Assembly: GCA_003165075.1 (NCBI GenBank)
Contig: PLSM01000095.1
Coordinates: forward strand, 1 to 64,000
Source of the DNA: Acidobacteriaceae bacterium
Lineage (GTDB): Bacteria; Acidobacteriota; Terriglobia; Terriglobales; Acidobacteriaceae
Reading direction: 5' to 3'
Length of the DNA: 64,000 bases
In this document: positions 44,914-54,543 of the stretch, piece by piece
Numbering within the stretch: position 1 is the first letter of the stretch
Layout of the letters: every line of letters starts with the position of its first letter
Notes under the pieces: generated by a model
Seen by the model: only the letters and a program-made list of their open reading frames with translations
What the model was told of the DNA's origin: nothing
The model's database searches: none
Program-made: the position numbers and the translations under genes

Positions 44914-46107
44914 GTGAGTGAAAACTGCATGACTATGCCTGCCCCCGATTTTGCCCGCTTCGAAGATCGTGTTTCGATCGCCGTTTTCGTTGTCAGCCCC
45001 AACCAGAAACTCAGGCAGGATCTCCAACAGAAGCTGAATACTCCTCGCTGGCGAGTGCTGGAAGCGGGTGGGGGCGCAGAAGCCCTGGAGCTAATTCAAC
45101 ATCAGGGCTCAGAAGGAGGCGTGCTGCTTCTGGATCCTATGCTGCCTGATCTCGAGGCCGGCGAATTCCACGGCATCGTACGGAGTCGCTTTCCGGAGAC
45201 ACAGGTTCTCATGCTCAATTCCCAAACTGGGCAACTCCTCGTTGGGAGTGCGTCTCCGACGCCTATCTCCAAAAGACTAGTGGACACCGTGAACCAAACA
45301 GGATCACTGCGAACCACCTGCCTTGTCCCATTTGCGCAAGAAAAGCCGGGAACGGTACATGAGGTCAAACCGAGGCTTCGCAATATGGTCGGCGATTCCG
45401 AGCCAATGCAACGGATCTATTCACTCACCCGAATGGTCGCGGCACGTGATACCACGGTCCTGGTGACCGGTGAGAGTGGCACGGGTAAGGATTTGATTGC
45501 CCAGGAGATTCATCTCATCAGTCCGAGAAGAAATCAGCAGTTCGTGGTTGTGAATTGTTCTGCAATTCCTGAGTCGCTCCTTGAAGCCGAGCTCTTTGGA
45601 TATACCAAGGGGTCGTTTACCGGCGCAGTGCAGTCGCGCATCGGACGGATTCATGCAGCGCATGGGGGCACACTCTTTCTGGATGAGATTGGCGACATGC
45701 CCTTCTCGTTGCAGAGTAAGATTCTCCGATTCCTCGAACAAGGTGAGGTCCAGCGTATCGGCGGCAACGACAATCTCAAAGTCGATGTACGAGTTGTGGC
45801 CGCGACTAACGCGAACCTGAAGAAACGAGTAGCAGAACAGCAATTCCGCGAGGACCTCTATTATCGGCTGGCTGTATTTCCGATCCATCTGCCGCCTCTG
45901 CGCGAGCGGATGAGCGATCTGAACGAACTGGCTCTCACATTTGCTGCCAAGTTTCTTCCAGGAGTTTCGCTGAGCCAGGAGGCTCTTCAGGTGCTGGCCC
46001 AGCACGGCTGGCCGGGAAACGTTCGCGAGTTACGTAACGCGATTGAGCGCGCGACGATTCTTGTAGGGAGCGGGGACGAAATCAACCCCGAACATATTCT
46101 TTTGTAA
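44914..46107 (+). CDS. Sigma-54-dependent activator with degenerate receiver and no DNA-binding domain
   Basis: The 397-residue product has a receiver-like N terminus lacking the acidic pair (VVSPNQKLRQ) though it keeps LLLDPMLPD, then an AAA+ domain: Walker A GESGTGKD, the sigma-54 contact loop as GSFTGA, Walker B LFLDEIGDMP and WPGNVRELRNAIER. It stops at INPEHILL, just where the Fis-type helix-turn-helix should follow. It resembles FleQ/FlrA-like flagellar regulators cut short. The start (GTG 44914, or ATG 44929/44935) is not fixed by a ribosome site. Confidence 0.85.
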   Translation: MSENCMTMPAPDFARFEDRVSIAVFVVSPNQKLRQDLQQKLNTPRWRVLEAGGGAEALELIQHQGSEGGVLLLDPMLPDLEAGEFHGIVRSRFPETQVLMLNSQTGQLLVGSASPTPISKRLVDTVNQTGSLRTTCLVPFAQEKPGTVHEVKPRLRNMVGDSEPMQRIYSLTRMVAARDTTVLVTGESGTGKDLIAQEIHLISPRRNQQFVVVNCSAIPESLLEAELFGYTKGSFTGAVQSRIGRIHAAHGGTLFLDEIGDMPFSLQSKILRFLEQGEVQRIGGNDNLKVDVRVVAATNANLKKRVAEQQFREDLYYRLAVFPIHLPPLRERMSDLNELALTFAAKFLPGVSLSQEALQVLAQHGWPGNVRELRNAIERATILVGSGDEINPEHILL

Positions 46108-46142
46108 CTCGGCCTGACCATTCTGGGCAGGAAGTTCCAGTT

Positions 46143-46158
46143 TGGCACGCGTCGTGCA
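46143..46158 (+). promoter_or_regulatory. Sigma-54-like promoter sequence overlapping the kinase start
   Basis: TGGCACGCGTCGTGCA has the -24 GG and -12 GC with exactly ten bases between them. Its last base is the A of the annotated ATG of the kinase, so transcription from it would begin about ten bases inside the open frame, near the second ATG at 46173. Confidence 0.4.
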
Positions 46159-47432
46159 TGTCAAATAGGCAAATGCTGCCGAGTTCTCATCCAGTTCCAA
46201 TCGATTGGGCTTCCACAAGCGGCCTTCCCAGCCCGCCGCTCCTCGCCGCTGCTTTCTCCGAGTTCATTGCTGCCTCTTCATTGCTTGAGGGGTCGTACCG
46301 CGACCTTCAGCAGGAAGTAGCACATCTGAATGCGGAATTGTCGCAGCGGAATTCCGCTTTGACCAGCAGCCTGGCGGAAAACGATCGCATGCGCGCGGCG
46401 CTGCAGCGAATGCTGGATTCCATGCCTTGTGGAGTTCTGGTTCTGGACAATGACGAACACGTTGTGATGATTAATCCCGAAGGCCGTAGATTGCTGCGGA
46501 TAGGGAATGAAAGGGTCAACAGCCTTTGCGATCTTTCCCGCTTAAGTCAAATCGAGTTTGCATTGCTCCAGAGAGGGTCGGACGACAGGGTCGACAGCGA
46601 AGTTTGTATCGAATCGAGCGACGGGAAGCGCTGGCTGGCGATCAGAAATAGGAAGCTGAACTCAACGCCTGTGCACCGCTCCTCTACAGATTCAGCGCGA
46701 GAATTGCAAACCATTTGGATCTTGCGGGATATCACCTCTGAAAAGCGGGCTGAGCAGGAAAGGGAGGCGGGCCGTCGTGCGGTAGTTTTGGCAGAGATTT
46801 CAACGATCCTGGCGCATGAGATTAGAAATCCGTTAGCGAGCATGGAGTTGTTCGCAGAATTGATCGAACAGGACCAAAACGAATCAGCGCAATGGATATC
46901 CCATCTTCGTGCCGGGATTCGAACGTTATCCGGGACCGTTAACAACGTTCTTAGCTTGAACGGTGAGTGCGCTCCGGCTCTTGTCTCCGTGGACCTGACT
47001 GCGTGTGTGCAGAATGGCGTGGAGTTTGTTCGGCCCATTGCCCATCAGGCCGGGGTTTCGCTGTCCTTTGAGGCCCCGTGCGAATCAATGTCGGTTGAGG
47101 GGAACGAAGACGCTATCCGGCAGATCATCCTGAACATCACCTGCAACGCAATCCGGCATACGGCAACTGGCGGTTCTATCCGGGTATCGCTACGGAAAAC
47201 GCAACGCAATTCGCTGAATTTTGCACTGGTTGAGGTCTCGGATACAGGGTGCGGGATTTCAGAAGAAATCATCGAACGACTATTTGAGCCGGGGTTTAGC
47301 GGATCCGGCGACACTCCGGGATTGGGTCTCGCAGTCTGCAAGCGCCTTATGACGCAGCATCGCGGCAGAATCCTCGTCACCAGCCGCGTCAATCGCGGAA
47401 CTACTTTCGAGTTGGAGTTTCCGGCCCTATGA
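46158..47432 (+). CDS. FlrB/FleS-like sensor histidine kinase
   Basis: The 424-residue cytoplasmic kinase has a coiled-coil start (GSYRDLQQEVAHLNAELSQ), a PAS domain (about 85-195), a HisKA box with His about 220 in LAHEIRNPLASMELF, and an HATPase domain (NITCNAIRHT, DTGCGIS, GLGLAVCKRL). No membrane helix. Its gene overlaps the NtrC-type regulator by four bases (ATGA). In Vibrio and Pseudomonas such pairs control the mid-class flagellar genes. The start could be ATG 46158 or ATG 46173. Confidence 0.88.
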   Translation: MSNRQMLPSSHPVPIDWASTSGLPSPPLLAAAFSEFIAASSLLEGSYRDLQQEVAHLNAELSQRNSALTSSLAENDRMRAALQRMLDSMPCGVLVLDNDEHVVMINPEGRRLLRIGNERVNSLCDLSRLSQIEFALLQRGSDDRVDSEVCIESSDGKRWLAIRNRKLNSTPVHRSSTDSARELQTIWILRDITSEKRAEQEREAGRRAVVLAEISTILAHEIRNPLASMELFAELIEQDQNESAQWISHLRAGIRTLSGTVNNVLSLNGECAPALVSVDLTACVQNGVEFVRPIAHQAGVSLSFEAPCESMSVEGNEDAIRQIILNITCNAIRHTATGGSIRVSLRKTQRNSLNFALVEVSDTGCGISEEIIERLFEPGFSGSGDTPGLGLAVCKRLMTQHRGRILVTSRVNRGTTFELEFPAL

Positions 47433-48799
47433 CAAACGACGCAGAACTGTCAGTGATGGTGGTGGATGACGAACCGGGCATTCGCACTGCCTTGCGCGCG
47501 AACTTCCTACGCCACGGCTGGACAGTCGAGACGGCCTCCGGTGTACGTGAGGCTATCCGAAATTCCGAGACTCGTGACTTCGACCTGGTTGTCACTGACA
47601 TTCGCATGCCCGACGGTTCGGGGATGGACGTGATGCGTGCTGTTCGCAAAACTTCGCCCACCACCGGGGTCATCTTATTGACGGCCTTCGGCTCCGTTCC
47701 GGACGCAGTGAGCGCAATGCGCGACGGCGCCCTGGATTATCTGACCAAGCCGATTCCATTTGACCGCTTGCAGGCGACAGCAGCTCAGGTGATAAAACGC
47801 GCCAGGCAGCTTTCCGCGATTGACAGCGCTGCCGGCGATATCGTCGGACGCTCAACGCTGCTTCTGCGTGCGATTCAGCGGGCCCGCGCGGCCGCCAGCA
47901 CGGACGCTGATGTCCTGATCGAGGCCGAAAGCGGCACGGGAAAAGAATTGCTCGCGCGATTCATCCACGATACCAGCAACCGGAGCCGGAAGCCCTTTAT
48001 CGCCGTAAACTGCGCCGCCGTACCTGAATCACTCCTCGAAAGCGAGCTATTCGGTCACGGACGAGGCGCATTTACCGGAGCTATAGCTTCGCGCTCCGGC
48101 AAGTTCGAACTTGCAGACGGTGGGACAATTCTCCTGGATGAAATCGGCGAGATGCCTCTTAATCTGCAACCGAAACTCCTGCGCGCCTTGCAAGAGCGTG
48201 AATTCGAGAGGCTCGGCGAGGGGCGCTCTGTACACGTTGACATCCGGGTAATTGCCACTACCAACGTGTCGCTCAGTGCGATGGTCGAACGCGGCCAGTT
48301 TCGAGCTGACCTGTTTTACCGCCTGAATGTGATCCCTCTTTCGCTGCCGCCTTTGCGTGATCGGCGAGAAGACATTCCGATTCTTGCGCGGCATTTCGCA
48401 GACAAATTCAGCGCACAACATGGGTCCATCGCTCCCCGGCTTCACCAGGAGTTCTTGGAACGTCTGCAGTCGCATTCCTGGCCGGGCAACGTGAGAGAAC
48501 TCGCGAATTTCATGCGGCGTCTTCTGACGCTGAGCAATTCGCAGGAGCTGGATGCGAGCTGCTTCGATGTGGAATTTCAAGGGCCTCCATTGGTGGGGCG
48601 GAGTTCGCAATTGCCCACCCCTCCCGCGGCACTCGCAGCGGGCACGCCAATCCGCCAGGTTGAGAGGCTGCACCTCGAAAAGACGCTTGCCCTCACTGAT
48701 GGAAACCGAACGCACGCTGCCGAATTACTTGGAATCAGCTTGAGGACGTTGCGTAACAAGATTCGCGAATATGGGCTGCCGCCCAGGAGGTATGCGTAA
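47429..48799 (+). CDS. FlrC/FleR-like sigma-54-dependent response regulator
   Basis: The 456-residue product has a full receiver (VVDDEPG, acceptor Asp about 57 in VVTDIRMPDGSG, Lys in YLTKPIP), an AAA+ domain (Walker A EAESGTGKE, GAFTGA, LLDEIGEMPL, WPGNVRELANFMRR) and a C-terminal Fis-type helix-turn-helix (NRTHAAELLGISLRTLRNKI). It should be phosphorylated by the overlapping kinase and activate sigma-54 promoters of flagellar genes. flgB begins one base after its stop. Confidence 0.92.
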   Translation: MTNDAELSVMVVDDEPGIRTALRANFLRHGWTVETASGVREAIRNSETRDFDLVVTDIRMPDGSGMDVMRAVRKTSPTTGVILLTAFGSVPDAVSAMRDGALDYLTKPIPFDRLQATAAQVIKRARQLSAIDSAAGDIVGRSTLLLRAIQRARAAASTDADVLIEAESGTGKELLARFIHDTSNRSRKPFIAVNCAAVPESLLESELFGHGRGAFTGAIASRSGKFELADGGTILLDEIGEMPLNLQPKLLRALQEREFERLGEGRSVHVDIRVIATTNVSLSAMVERGQFRADLFYRLNVIPLSLPPLRDRREDIPILARHFADKFSAQHGSIAPRLHQEFLERLQSHSWPGNVRELANFMRRLLTLSNSQELDASCFDVEFQGPPLVGRSSQLPTPPAALAAGTPIRQVERLHLEKTLALTDGNRTHAAELLGISLRTLRNKIREYGLPPRRYA

Positions 48800-48800
48800 T

Positions 48801-49151
48801 ATGGCTACCACTCCCATGCTTCAACTCCTTCAGGGCTACCTGAAAGTCACTGCGGACCGCCAACAGACCGTCGCGGCCAACGTGGCTAATGTTGACACCC
48901 CGGGATACCACACCAAGGACATCAATTTTCAGGCCGCGATGCAGCGTGAAATGAACGAAGGGAATGATGTCCGATTCGACAATATTTCCTCAGACGTTGA
49001 CGGGCTTCCTGAGCGCCCGGATGGAAACAACGTGAATATCGATCGCGAAAGCATGCTGATGGCACAAACACAGCTTCAATACCAGATGGGTGTGCAACTG
49101 ATCAAGGCTGAGTTCCACCGCCTGCTTACTGCTATCAAGGATGGGAACTGA
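48801..49151 (+). CDS. flgB: Flagellar basal-body rod protein FlgB
   Basis: FlgB is a proximal rod subunit exported by the flagellar type III system. The product (116 residues) has the rod-family N terminus (LLQGYLKVTADRQQTVAANVANVDTPGY split over the first 40 residues) and a C-terminal helix (MGVQLIKAEFHRLLTAIKDG). I start at ATG 48801, ten bases after GGAGG; the ATG at 48792 is too close to that site. Confidence 0.93.
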   Translation: MATTPMLQLLQGYLKVTADRQQTVAANVANVDTPGYHTKDINFQAAMQREMNEGNDVRFDNISSDVDGLPERPDGNNVNIDRESMLMAQTQLQYQMGVQLIKAEFHRLLTAIKDGN

Positions 49152-49153
49152 TC

Positions 49154-49603
49154 ATGGGTCTATTTGACATCTTGAACATCAGCGCATCCGCTCTGTCTGC
49201 TGAGCGGCAGCGCGCGGAAGTGACATCTGCAAATCTTGCGAACGCCGAAACGACTCACACCGATGCGGGCGGCCCATACGTGCGGAAAGAAGTTGTCTTC
49301 AGTGCAGCGAACTCTTCGCCCTTCATGAATGTAGTCAATCACGTGGGCCGCTTCGGGCAGGCTCCAGGTGGCTCCGTTGAGTTGACACAGGTTGTCGATG
49401 ATACTACGCCACCGGTGATGCATTACGAGCCCGGGAATCCGGATGCCGACAAGAACGGATTTGTAGCCTATCCGGCGATCAATCCGGTCACAGAGATGGT
49501 GGACTTAATGGGGTCCGTGCGTGCATATCAGATGAATGCCTCCGCTGTGAACGCCGCGAAGCAGATGATTCAACAGTCGATCGACATACTGAAGTCTTCA
49601 TAA
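49154..49603 (+). CDS. flgC: Flagellar basal-body rod protein FlgC
   Basis: The 149-residue rod subunit starts MGLFDILNISASALSAERQR, keeps the N-terminal ANLANAETT motif and the C-terminal helix (MVDLMGSVRAYQMNASAVNAAK), and has YPAINPVTEMVDLM as expected. It follows flgB after two bases and precedes fliE, the standard order. Confidence 0.95.
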   Translation: MGLFDILNISASALSAERQRAEVTSANLANAETTHTDAGGPYVRKEVVFSAANSSPFMNVVNHVGRFGQAPGGSVELTQVVDDTTPPVMHYEPGNPDADKNGFVAYPAINPVTEMVDLMGSVRAYQMNASAVNAAKQMIQQSIDILKSS

Positions 49604-49617
49604 CTGGGAGCCGAACG

Positions 49618-49920
49618 ATGAGCAATATCAATCTGAGCGGGATTTCAAACGCATATATGCCGGACATTCCGGCGCTTGACAACACGAGCGAAGCCGCAGG
49701 GGCGAGTTTCGGGTCTATACTCTCCAACGCTGTGCACACCGTGGATCAACTCCACAATGCAGCCGCCGATCAGGTCGGCAATCTCCTGCAAGGCGGCGGT
49801 GCTGATCTAAACAACGTAATGATCGCTGTGGAGAAAGCGGATGTGTCGTTTCAACTGATGATGCAGGTGCGCAACAAGATCGTCAGCGCGTATCAGGATA
49901 TCGAGAAAATGCAGTTCTAG
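49618..49920 (+). CDS. fliE: Flagellar hook-basal body protein FliE
   Basis: FliE joins the MS ring to the rod. The 100-residue product has the conserved C-terminal half: DLNNVMIAVEKADVSFQLMMQVRNKIVSAY region ending YQDIEKMQF. GGGAGCC lies upstream of the ATG. It is in the flgBC-fliEFG order seen in many bacteria. Confidence 0.94.
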   Translation: MSNINLSGISNAYMPDIPALDNTSEAAGASFGSILSNAVHTVDQLHNAAADQVGNLLQGGGADLNNVMIAVEKADVSFQLMMQVRNKIVSAYQDIEKMQF

Positions 49921-49932
49921 GATTGAAGAGCA

Positions 49933-51534
49933 ATGGCAGGATTTAAGGACGTTGCCGATCAGGCAAAGAACTTTTGGTTGAGTCGTAGCGGCCCGCAGAA
50001 GGCATTTCTTCTGGGCGGAACAGCTGGGACCTTGTTGCTTGTGGCGTTCTTCACGCGCCTCCTCATCGTGCCGGACTACAAGCCGCTCTTCACCGACATG
50101 GATCCGGCGGACGCGCAGAAACTTGTCGCGCAACTGGACACGCAGAATATTCAGCACCAGCTAAGTCCGGATGGAAAGACGGTTAGTGTTCCTGCAGACA
50201 AGCTCGCGGCTGCCCGCCTGCAATCTGCATCGCAAGGTGAGCCCCATAGCGGCCGGATGGGCTTCGAACTCTTCGACAAAATGTCCTGGGGTCAGACCGA
50301 ATTCGATGAAAAGGTAGCATACCAGCGCGCCATGGAGGGCGAACTCGAACGGACAATTCAGACCCTTGCAGAAGTTGAACGCGCGCGGGTCCATCTTGTA
50401 ATGCCTACCGATTCCGTTTTTCTGGATCGCCAGCGTACCGGCAAAGCTTCAGTGATCTTGAAGCTCCGGCACAACGGACTGTCTAAAGACGCGGTGGTGG
50501 CCATTTCGAGACTGGTTGCCGGAGCGGTCGACGAGTTGAAGCCTGAAGATGTCGCCATCATCGATGCGGATTCCGACAGGTCACTCGGTCTCGGACACGA
50601 TGAAACATCCAACGGCGAGGCAGAAGAAGCGAGGCTGACTGACCGTCTGATCAACACACTTGAGCCGGTAGTAGGAGCCAATAGAATCCGTGCCAGCGTG
50701 AATGTGGATTATGACCAGGGAACGACCGAGAAGAGTCAGGAAGAATATGATCCAACCGTGAGTGCGGTACTCAGCGATCAGAAGACCGAAGAGCAGGTTT
50801 CTGGTGGGTCAGTCCCGACGGGTATTCCCGGAACGGCCAGCAATATGGCGTCTACCAAGCAGACGAAGCCAACTGCTACGGCTACGGCGGCCACACAGAC
50901 TCCGACGCAGACATCGAAGTCGGAGAATGCACAGTACGGCGTGGATAAGACGATCGTTCACACTGTTACCCCTGCGGGGCGGATTGAGAGGGTCACGGCG
51001 GCCATCCTGGTGGACGACGAAACCGTGAAAAGCTCTCGCGGCGGCAAGATCAGCTATACGCGCCAGCCTAGATCGCCGGAGGAGCTGGCAAAGATTCGCG
51101 ATCTGGCACAGGCTGCGATTGGCTTTGACGCGAATCGCGGCGACGTAATCAATGTGCAGGATATGTCTTTCAATGCTGACGCTGCCGAATCGGATCTCCC
51201 TGCTCCCAGCTGGGCCACACAAATTCAGAAGACTGTGCTGGACTATTCGGCAATCGTTCGTCCGGTCTCGCTTTTAGTGATCTTCCTCCTCGCGTATCTG
51301 TTCATGTTGCGGCCAATTCAGAAACATGCATTGAGCCCCAATGCCCTGATAGCCGGCACACAACCGGCGCTGGACACAACGAACCGACATTCTCTCCCCA
51401 TGGGCTCGACTGGAATCGGGAATGACAATCAGCATGCGTCGCAATTAAAAGAGCAGGCGCTCGAGTTGGTTCGCCAGAAGCCCGCAGATACCGCACGTGC
51501 CCTTCGAGCTTGGGTACGGGAGGAGCAATCATGA
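49933..51534 (+). CDS. fliF: Flagellar MS-ring protein FliF
   Basis: FliF forms the membrane MS ring. The 533-residue product has an N-terminal membrane helix (AFLLGGTAGTLLLVAFFTRLL), ring-building motifs (YKPLFTDMDPADAQKLVAQL, YQRAMEGELERTIQTLAEVERARVHLVMP), a low-complexity Thr/Gln loop at about 305-330, a second helix (VSLLVIFLLAYLFML) and a C-terminal FliG-binding tail (RALRAWVREE). The end overlaps fliG by four bases. Confidence 0.95.
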   Translation: MAGFKDVADQAKNFWLSRSGPQKAFLLGGTAGTLLLVAFFTRLLIVPDYKPLFTDMDPADAQKLVAQLDTQNIQHQLSPDGKTVSVPADKLAAARLQSASQGEPHSGRMGFELFDKMSWGQTEFDEKVAYQRAMEGELERTIQTLAEVERARVHLVMPTDSVFLDRQRTGKASVILKLRHNGLSKDAVVAISRLVAGAVDELKPEDVAIIDADSDRSLGLGHDETSNGEAEEARLTDRLINTLEPVVGANRIRASVNVDYDQGTTEKSQEEYDPTVSAVLSDQKTEEQVSGGSVPTGIPGTASNMASTKQTKPTATATAATQTPTQTSKSENAQYGVDKTIVHTVTPAGRIERVTAAILVDDETVKSSRGGKISYTRQPRSPEELAKIRDLAQAAIGFDANRGDVINVQDMSFNADAAESDLPAPSWATQIQKTVLDYSAIVRPVSLLVIFLLAYLFMLRPIQKHALSPNALIAGTQPALDTTNRHSLPMGSTGIGNDNQHASQLKEQALELVRQKPADTARALRAWVREEQS

Positions 51535-52553
51535 ATGGCCTGGCTGGTCAGCCTGTGAGTGGCGCGCGCAAAGCCGCGATCCTACTTTCTCTAATGGGGG
51601 AAGAGGCGTCAGCGCCCATCCTTCGGAATCTGCAGGAGAGTGACCTTGAACGAGTCACAGAAGAAATTGCAAATCTGGCGCGTGTCCCAATTGAAATCAC
51701 CGTGCAGGTCCTCGAGGAGTATCACCAGATAATGGCGGCCCAGGAGTTCATCGCAATCGGGGGACAAGACGTCGCCGTACGCCTCCTGGTGAAAGCTTTC
51801 GGAGAAAACGGCGCGAAAAACATGGTGCAGAAGATGACGCGGGCTGAGGATAAGTCTTCGTTCAAAGCCGATGCGTTGAAAAGAGCGGACCCACAACAAC
51901 TGGCCAGGTTTTTGGCTGGGGAACAGGCCCAAACCAAGGCCCTGATCATTGGCAATCTCGAAGCGAAGCAGGCATCTGCACTGTTGATGAACCTTGAACC
52001 TGCCGACCGGGCAGATTGCGTGAAACGGCTGGCGACCATGGGACGCTTCTCCCCGGAAGTAGCGTCACGAGTATCAAATGTATTGAATCGCAGGCTCCAA
52101 TCGAGCGGCGACCAAAGCAGCCAGGGCAAGTCGGGTGTCAGGAATCTTACCGAAGTTATGAATCGCCTAGAGCCAACCGCCGCGCGTGAGATTCTCGAAA
52201 CGATCGAAGTTGAAGAACCCAAACTGGCCATCGGCATTCGCGACCTAATGTTCACGTTTGAGAACTTCCTTGAAGTTCCAGAACCCGATCTCCGCGAACT
52301 CATGAATGCAGTAGACAAGAAGACTTTGATGATCGCACTAAAAGGTGCCTCTGAAGAGTTGCGCACGCGGATCTACCGCACAATGTCGTCGCGTGCCGTT
52401 GAAATGATGAAAGAAGACTCGGAAATGATGGGCCCGGTTCGCAACAAAGAAGTGACAAAGTCTCAAAGTGAAATTGTTGCGATTGCGCGGAAGCTTGAAG
52501 CAGAAGGCAAGATTGTACTGAAGAGTGAAGGAGATGACGAATATGTCCTCTAG
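51531..52553 (+). CDS. fliG: Flagellar motor switch protein FliG
   Basis: FliG is the rotor ring protein that meets MotA. The product (340 residues) has the N-terminal ARKAAILLSLMGEE, the middle domain and the C-terminal torque region (MFTFENFLEVPEPDLRELMNAV, KALKGA-type LMIALKGASEELRTRIY, RNKEVTKSQSEIVAIARKLEAEG). I start at ATG 51531, overlapping the fliF stop (ATGA), not the earlier GTG-region start. Confidence 0.95.
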   Translation: MNGLAGQPVSGARKAAILLSLMGEEASAPILRNLQESDLERVTEEIANLARVPIEITVQVLEEYHQIMAAQEFIAIGGQDVAVRLLVKAFGENGAKNMVQKMTRAEDKSSFKADALKRADPQQLARFLAGEQAQTKALIIGNLEAKQASALLMNLEPADRADCVKRLATMGRFSPEVASRVSNVLNRRLQSSGDQSSQGKSGVRNLTEVMNRLEPTAAREILETIEVEEPKLAIGIRDLMFTFENFLEVPEPDLRELMNAVDKKTLMIALKGASEELRTRIYRTMSSRAVEMMKEDSEMMGPVRNKEVTKSQSEIVAIARKLEAEGKIVLKSEGDDEYVL

Positions 52554-53229
52554 CTCCGACTACATCAGCGCAGGTTCCTTTCCTGTCACTATCCTCCAAT
52601 ACCGCAACATTGCAGGCTCTCACTTGCGTGAGAACGATGAATCGGACGAGGACACAAACGGCCCTGCAGAGGCTGCGAGGCAAAGTCGCGCGGAGATAGA
52701 ACTCTCTGAAGCGGAATTTGCCGCGAGAATTAGGCGGGAGAGAGGCGAAGCGGCAATAGAAGTTGAGCAACGGATACGCCGTGAATTTGAACAGAAACTG
52801 ATTGCATCGAGCGCTCCCATTGCGGTTGCAATTGCGGCCTTCGACGAGCAACGCGACGACTATTTTGCACGGGTGGAGTTAGAAGTTGTACAGCTTGCCT
52901 TGGCGATTGCCGCAAAGATCCTGCATCGCGAGTCACAGGTTGACCCGGTGCTGGTGGCCACGCTCGTAAGATTGGCCATCGAAAAGATGCGCGAAGGATC
53001 AAGTGTGACCGTCAGGGTGGAGCCCGCCAGGGCAGACAGCATGAAGACTTATTTTGCAGGTCAACCAAATATGTCGAGAGTTGAGGTTATCGCAGACGAT
53101 AAACTCAGCGATCTTGATTGCGTTGTCGAGACAGAGCTTGGCTCGGCCAACTTCGGGCTTGACACCCAATTGAAGGAAGTTGAACGTGGATTTTTTGATC
53201 TGCTTGCCCTGAGGCCTGCGAAGCGATGA
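52543..53229 (+). CDS. fliH: Flagellar assembly protein FliH
   Basis: FliH is the stator-like regulator of the FliI ATPase. The product (228 residues) has a charged helical middle (AEFAARIRRERGEAAIEVEQ) and the typical C-terminal domain (VELEVVQLALAIAAKILHRE, VRLAIEKMREGSSVTVRV, GLDTQLKEVERGF). Start ATG 52543 lies inside the fliG end with AGGAG upstream; the ATG at 52534 is possible. It overlaps fliI by four bases. Confidence 0.9.
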   Translation: MSSSSDYISAGSFPVTILQYRNIAGSHLRENDESDEDTNGPAEAARQSRAEIELSEAEFAARIRRERGEAAIEVEQRIRREFEQKLIASSAPIAVAIAAFDEQRDDYFARVELEVVQLALAIAAKILHRESQVDPVLVATLVRLAIEKMREGSSVTVRVEPARADSMKTYFAGQPNMSRVEVIADDKLSDLDCVVETELGSANFGLDTQLKEVERGFFDLLALRPAKR

Positions 53230-54530
53230 ATCGCGAACTCCTAAGGTCATTTTCCCACCACATTGAAACAGGTTCAACCTTGCGTTGGAGCGGGCGGATC
53301 AACCAGGTTGTCGGCAACCTGATCGAGTCCGACGGCCCGTTCTGTTTTCTCGGTGAAATGTGTGAAATCACCGGTGGCGGACGAAACTACTCCGGCGAAA
53401 TCATTGGCTTTCGCGGGTCCACCATGCTGTCGATGGCCGCAGATCATCCACAGGGAATTCGCTTTGGCGACCACATCGTTACATGGGGTGAACGGCCATC
53501 CGTTCGCATCGGCCCCGGAATGCTGGGACGCGTCATCGATACTGCAGGCAATCCGCTCGATGGAAAGGGCGATTACCGTGCAGTGCATTCGGTGAGAATT
53601 GATGGATCCGCTCCCTTGCCACTGGAGCGTGTTCCCATCCGCGAACCGCTTAGTTGTGGCATTCGTGCAATCGACGCCTTTATGACGTGCGGCAGAGGGC
53701 AACGCATCGGGATTTTCGGCGGCAGTGGAGTAGGGAAGAGCACCCTGATCGGCATGATGGCACGGGGAACCGCAGCGGATATGACGGTCCTTGCGCTGGT
53801 AGGCGAGCGCGGACGCGAAGTGGGCGAATTCCTGGAAATCCTCGGGGAAGAGGGACTTCGGAGAGCAGTAGTTATTGTCTCGACTTCCGACCAATCGCCG
53901 CTACTGCGAATTCGCGCTGCGCTTGCGGCAACGGCAATTGCGGAGCACTTTGCGAGCCTTGGAAAGAATGTTCTCTTGATCGTGGATTCACTTACACGTT
54001 TTGCAATGGCACAGCGGGAGATCGGCTTGGCTGCCGGGGAACCGCCGACCGCGAAGGGTTATACGCCTTCGGTCCTGAACATGCTGGCCCGTCTCGTGGA
54101 GCGAGTGGGGAATTTCTCTGATGGAAGCATCACTGCCTTCTACACCGTGCTGATGGAGGGGGACGATCAACAGGATCCTGTTGTCGATACGGTTCGGTCT
54201 CTGCTGGACGGGCACGTGGTTTTGGATCGAACGATGGCGCTTCGCAATCATTATCCGCCGATCTCGATTCTGGAGAGTGTAAGCCGCTTGATGTCCAACG
54301 TAGTCTCCCGGGAGCATCAAGCCAAAGCGAGTGCCTTGCGCATGCTGGTGGCTGCATACAGTCGCTCAGAAGATCTTGTTCGCATTGGCGCGTACCAGAA
54401 GGGGACGGATCCGATCCTCGATAAAGCGATTCAAAGCCTCCCGGCGATCAATAGATTCCTGACTCAGAGGCCTGATGACTTCTGTTCACTCAAGAATGCT
54501 ACTGAGCTGATGATGGCTCTGCCTGATTAG
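53226..54530 (+). CDS. fliI: Flagellar export ATPase FliI
   Basis: The 434-residue cytoplasmic ATPase has Walker A GGSGVGKST about 165-173, Walker B LLIVDSLTRFA, and the F1-beta-like runs MLGRVIDTAGNPLDG, GERGREVGEFLE and DGHVVLDRTMALRNHYPPI. It unfolds and delivers substrates to the export gate. Fully standard length. It overlaps fliH by four bases; fliJ follows after 13. Confidence 0.96.
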   Translation: MNRELLRSFSHHIETGSTLRWSGRINQVVGNLIESDGPFCFLGEMCEITGGGRNYSGEIIGFRGSTMLSMAADHPQGIRFGDHIVTWGERPSVRIGPGMLGRVIDTAGNPLDGKGDYRAVHSVRIDGSAPLPLERVPIREPLSCGIRAIDAFMTCGRGQRIGIFGGSGVGKSTLIGMMARGTAADMTVLALVGERGREVGEFLEILGEEGLRRAVVIVSTSDQSPLLRIRAALAATAIAEHFASLGKNVLLIVDSLTRFAMAQREIGLAAGEPPTAKGYTPSVLNMLARLVERVGNFSDGSITAFYTVLMEGDDQQDPVVDTVRSLLDGHVVLDRTMALRNHYPPISILESVSRLMSNVVSREHQAKASALRMLVAAYSRSEDLVRIGAYQKGTDPILDKAIQSLPAINRFLTQRPDDFCSLKNATELMMALPD

Positions 54531-54543
54531 GCGAGCAGATGCC

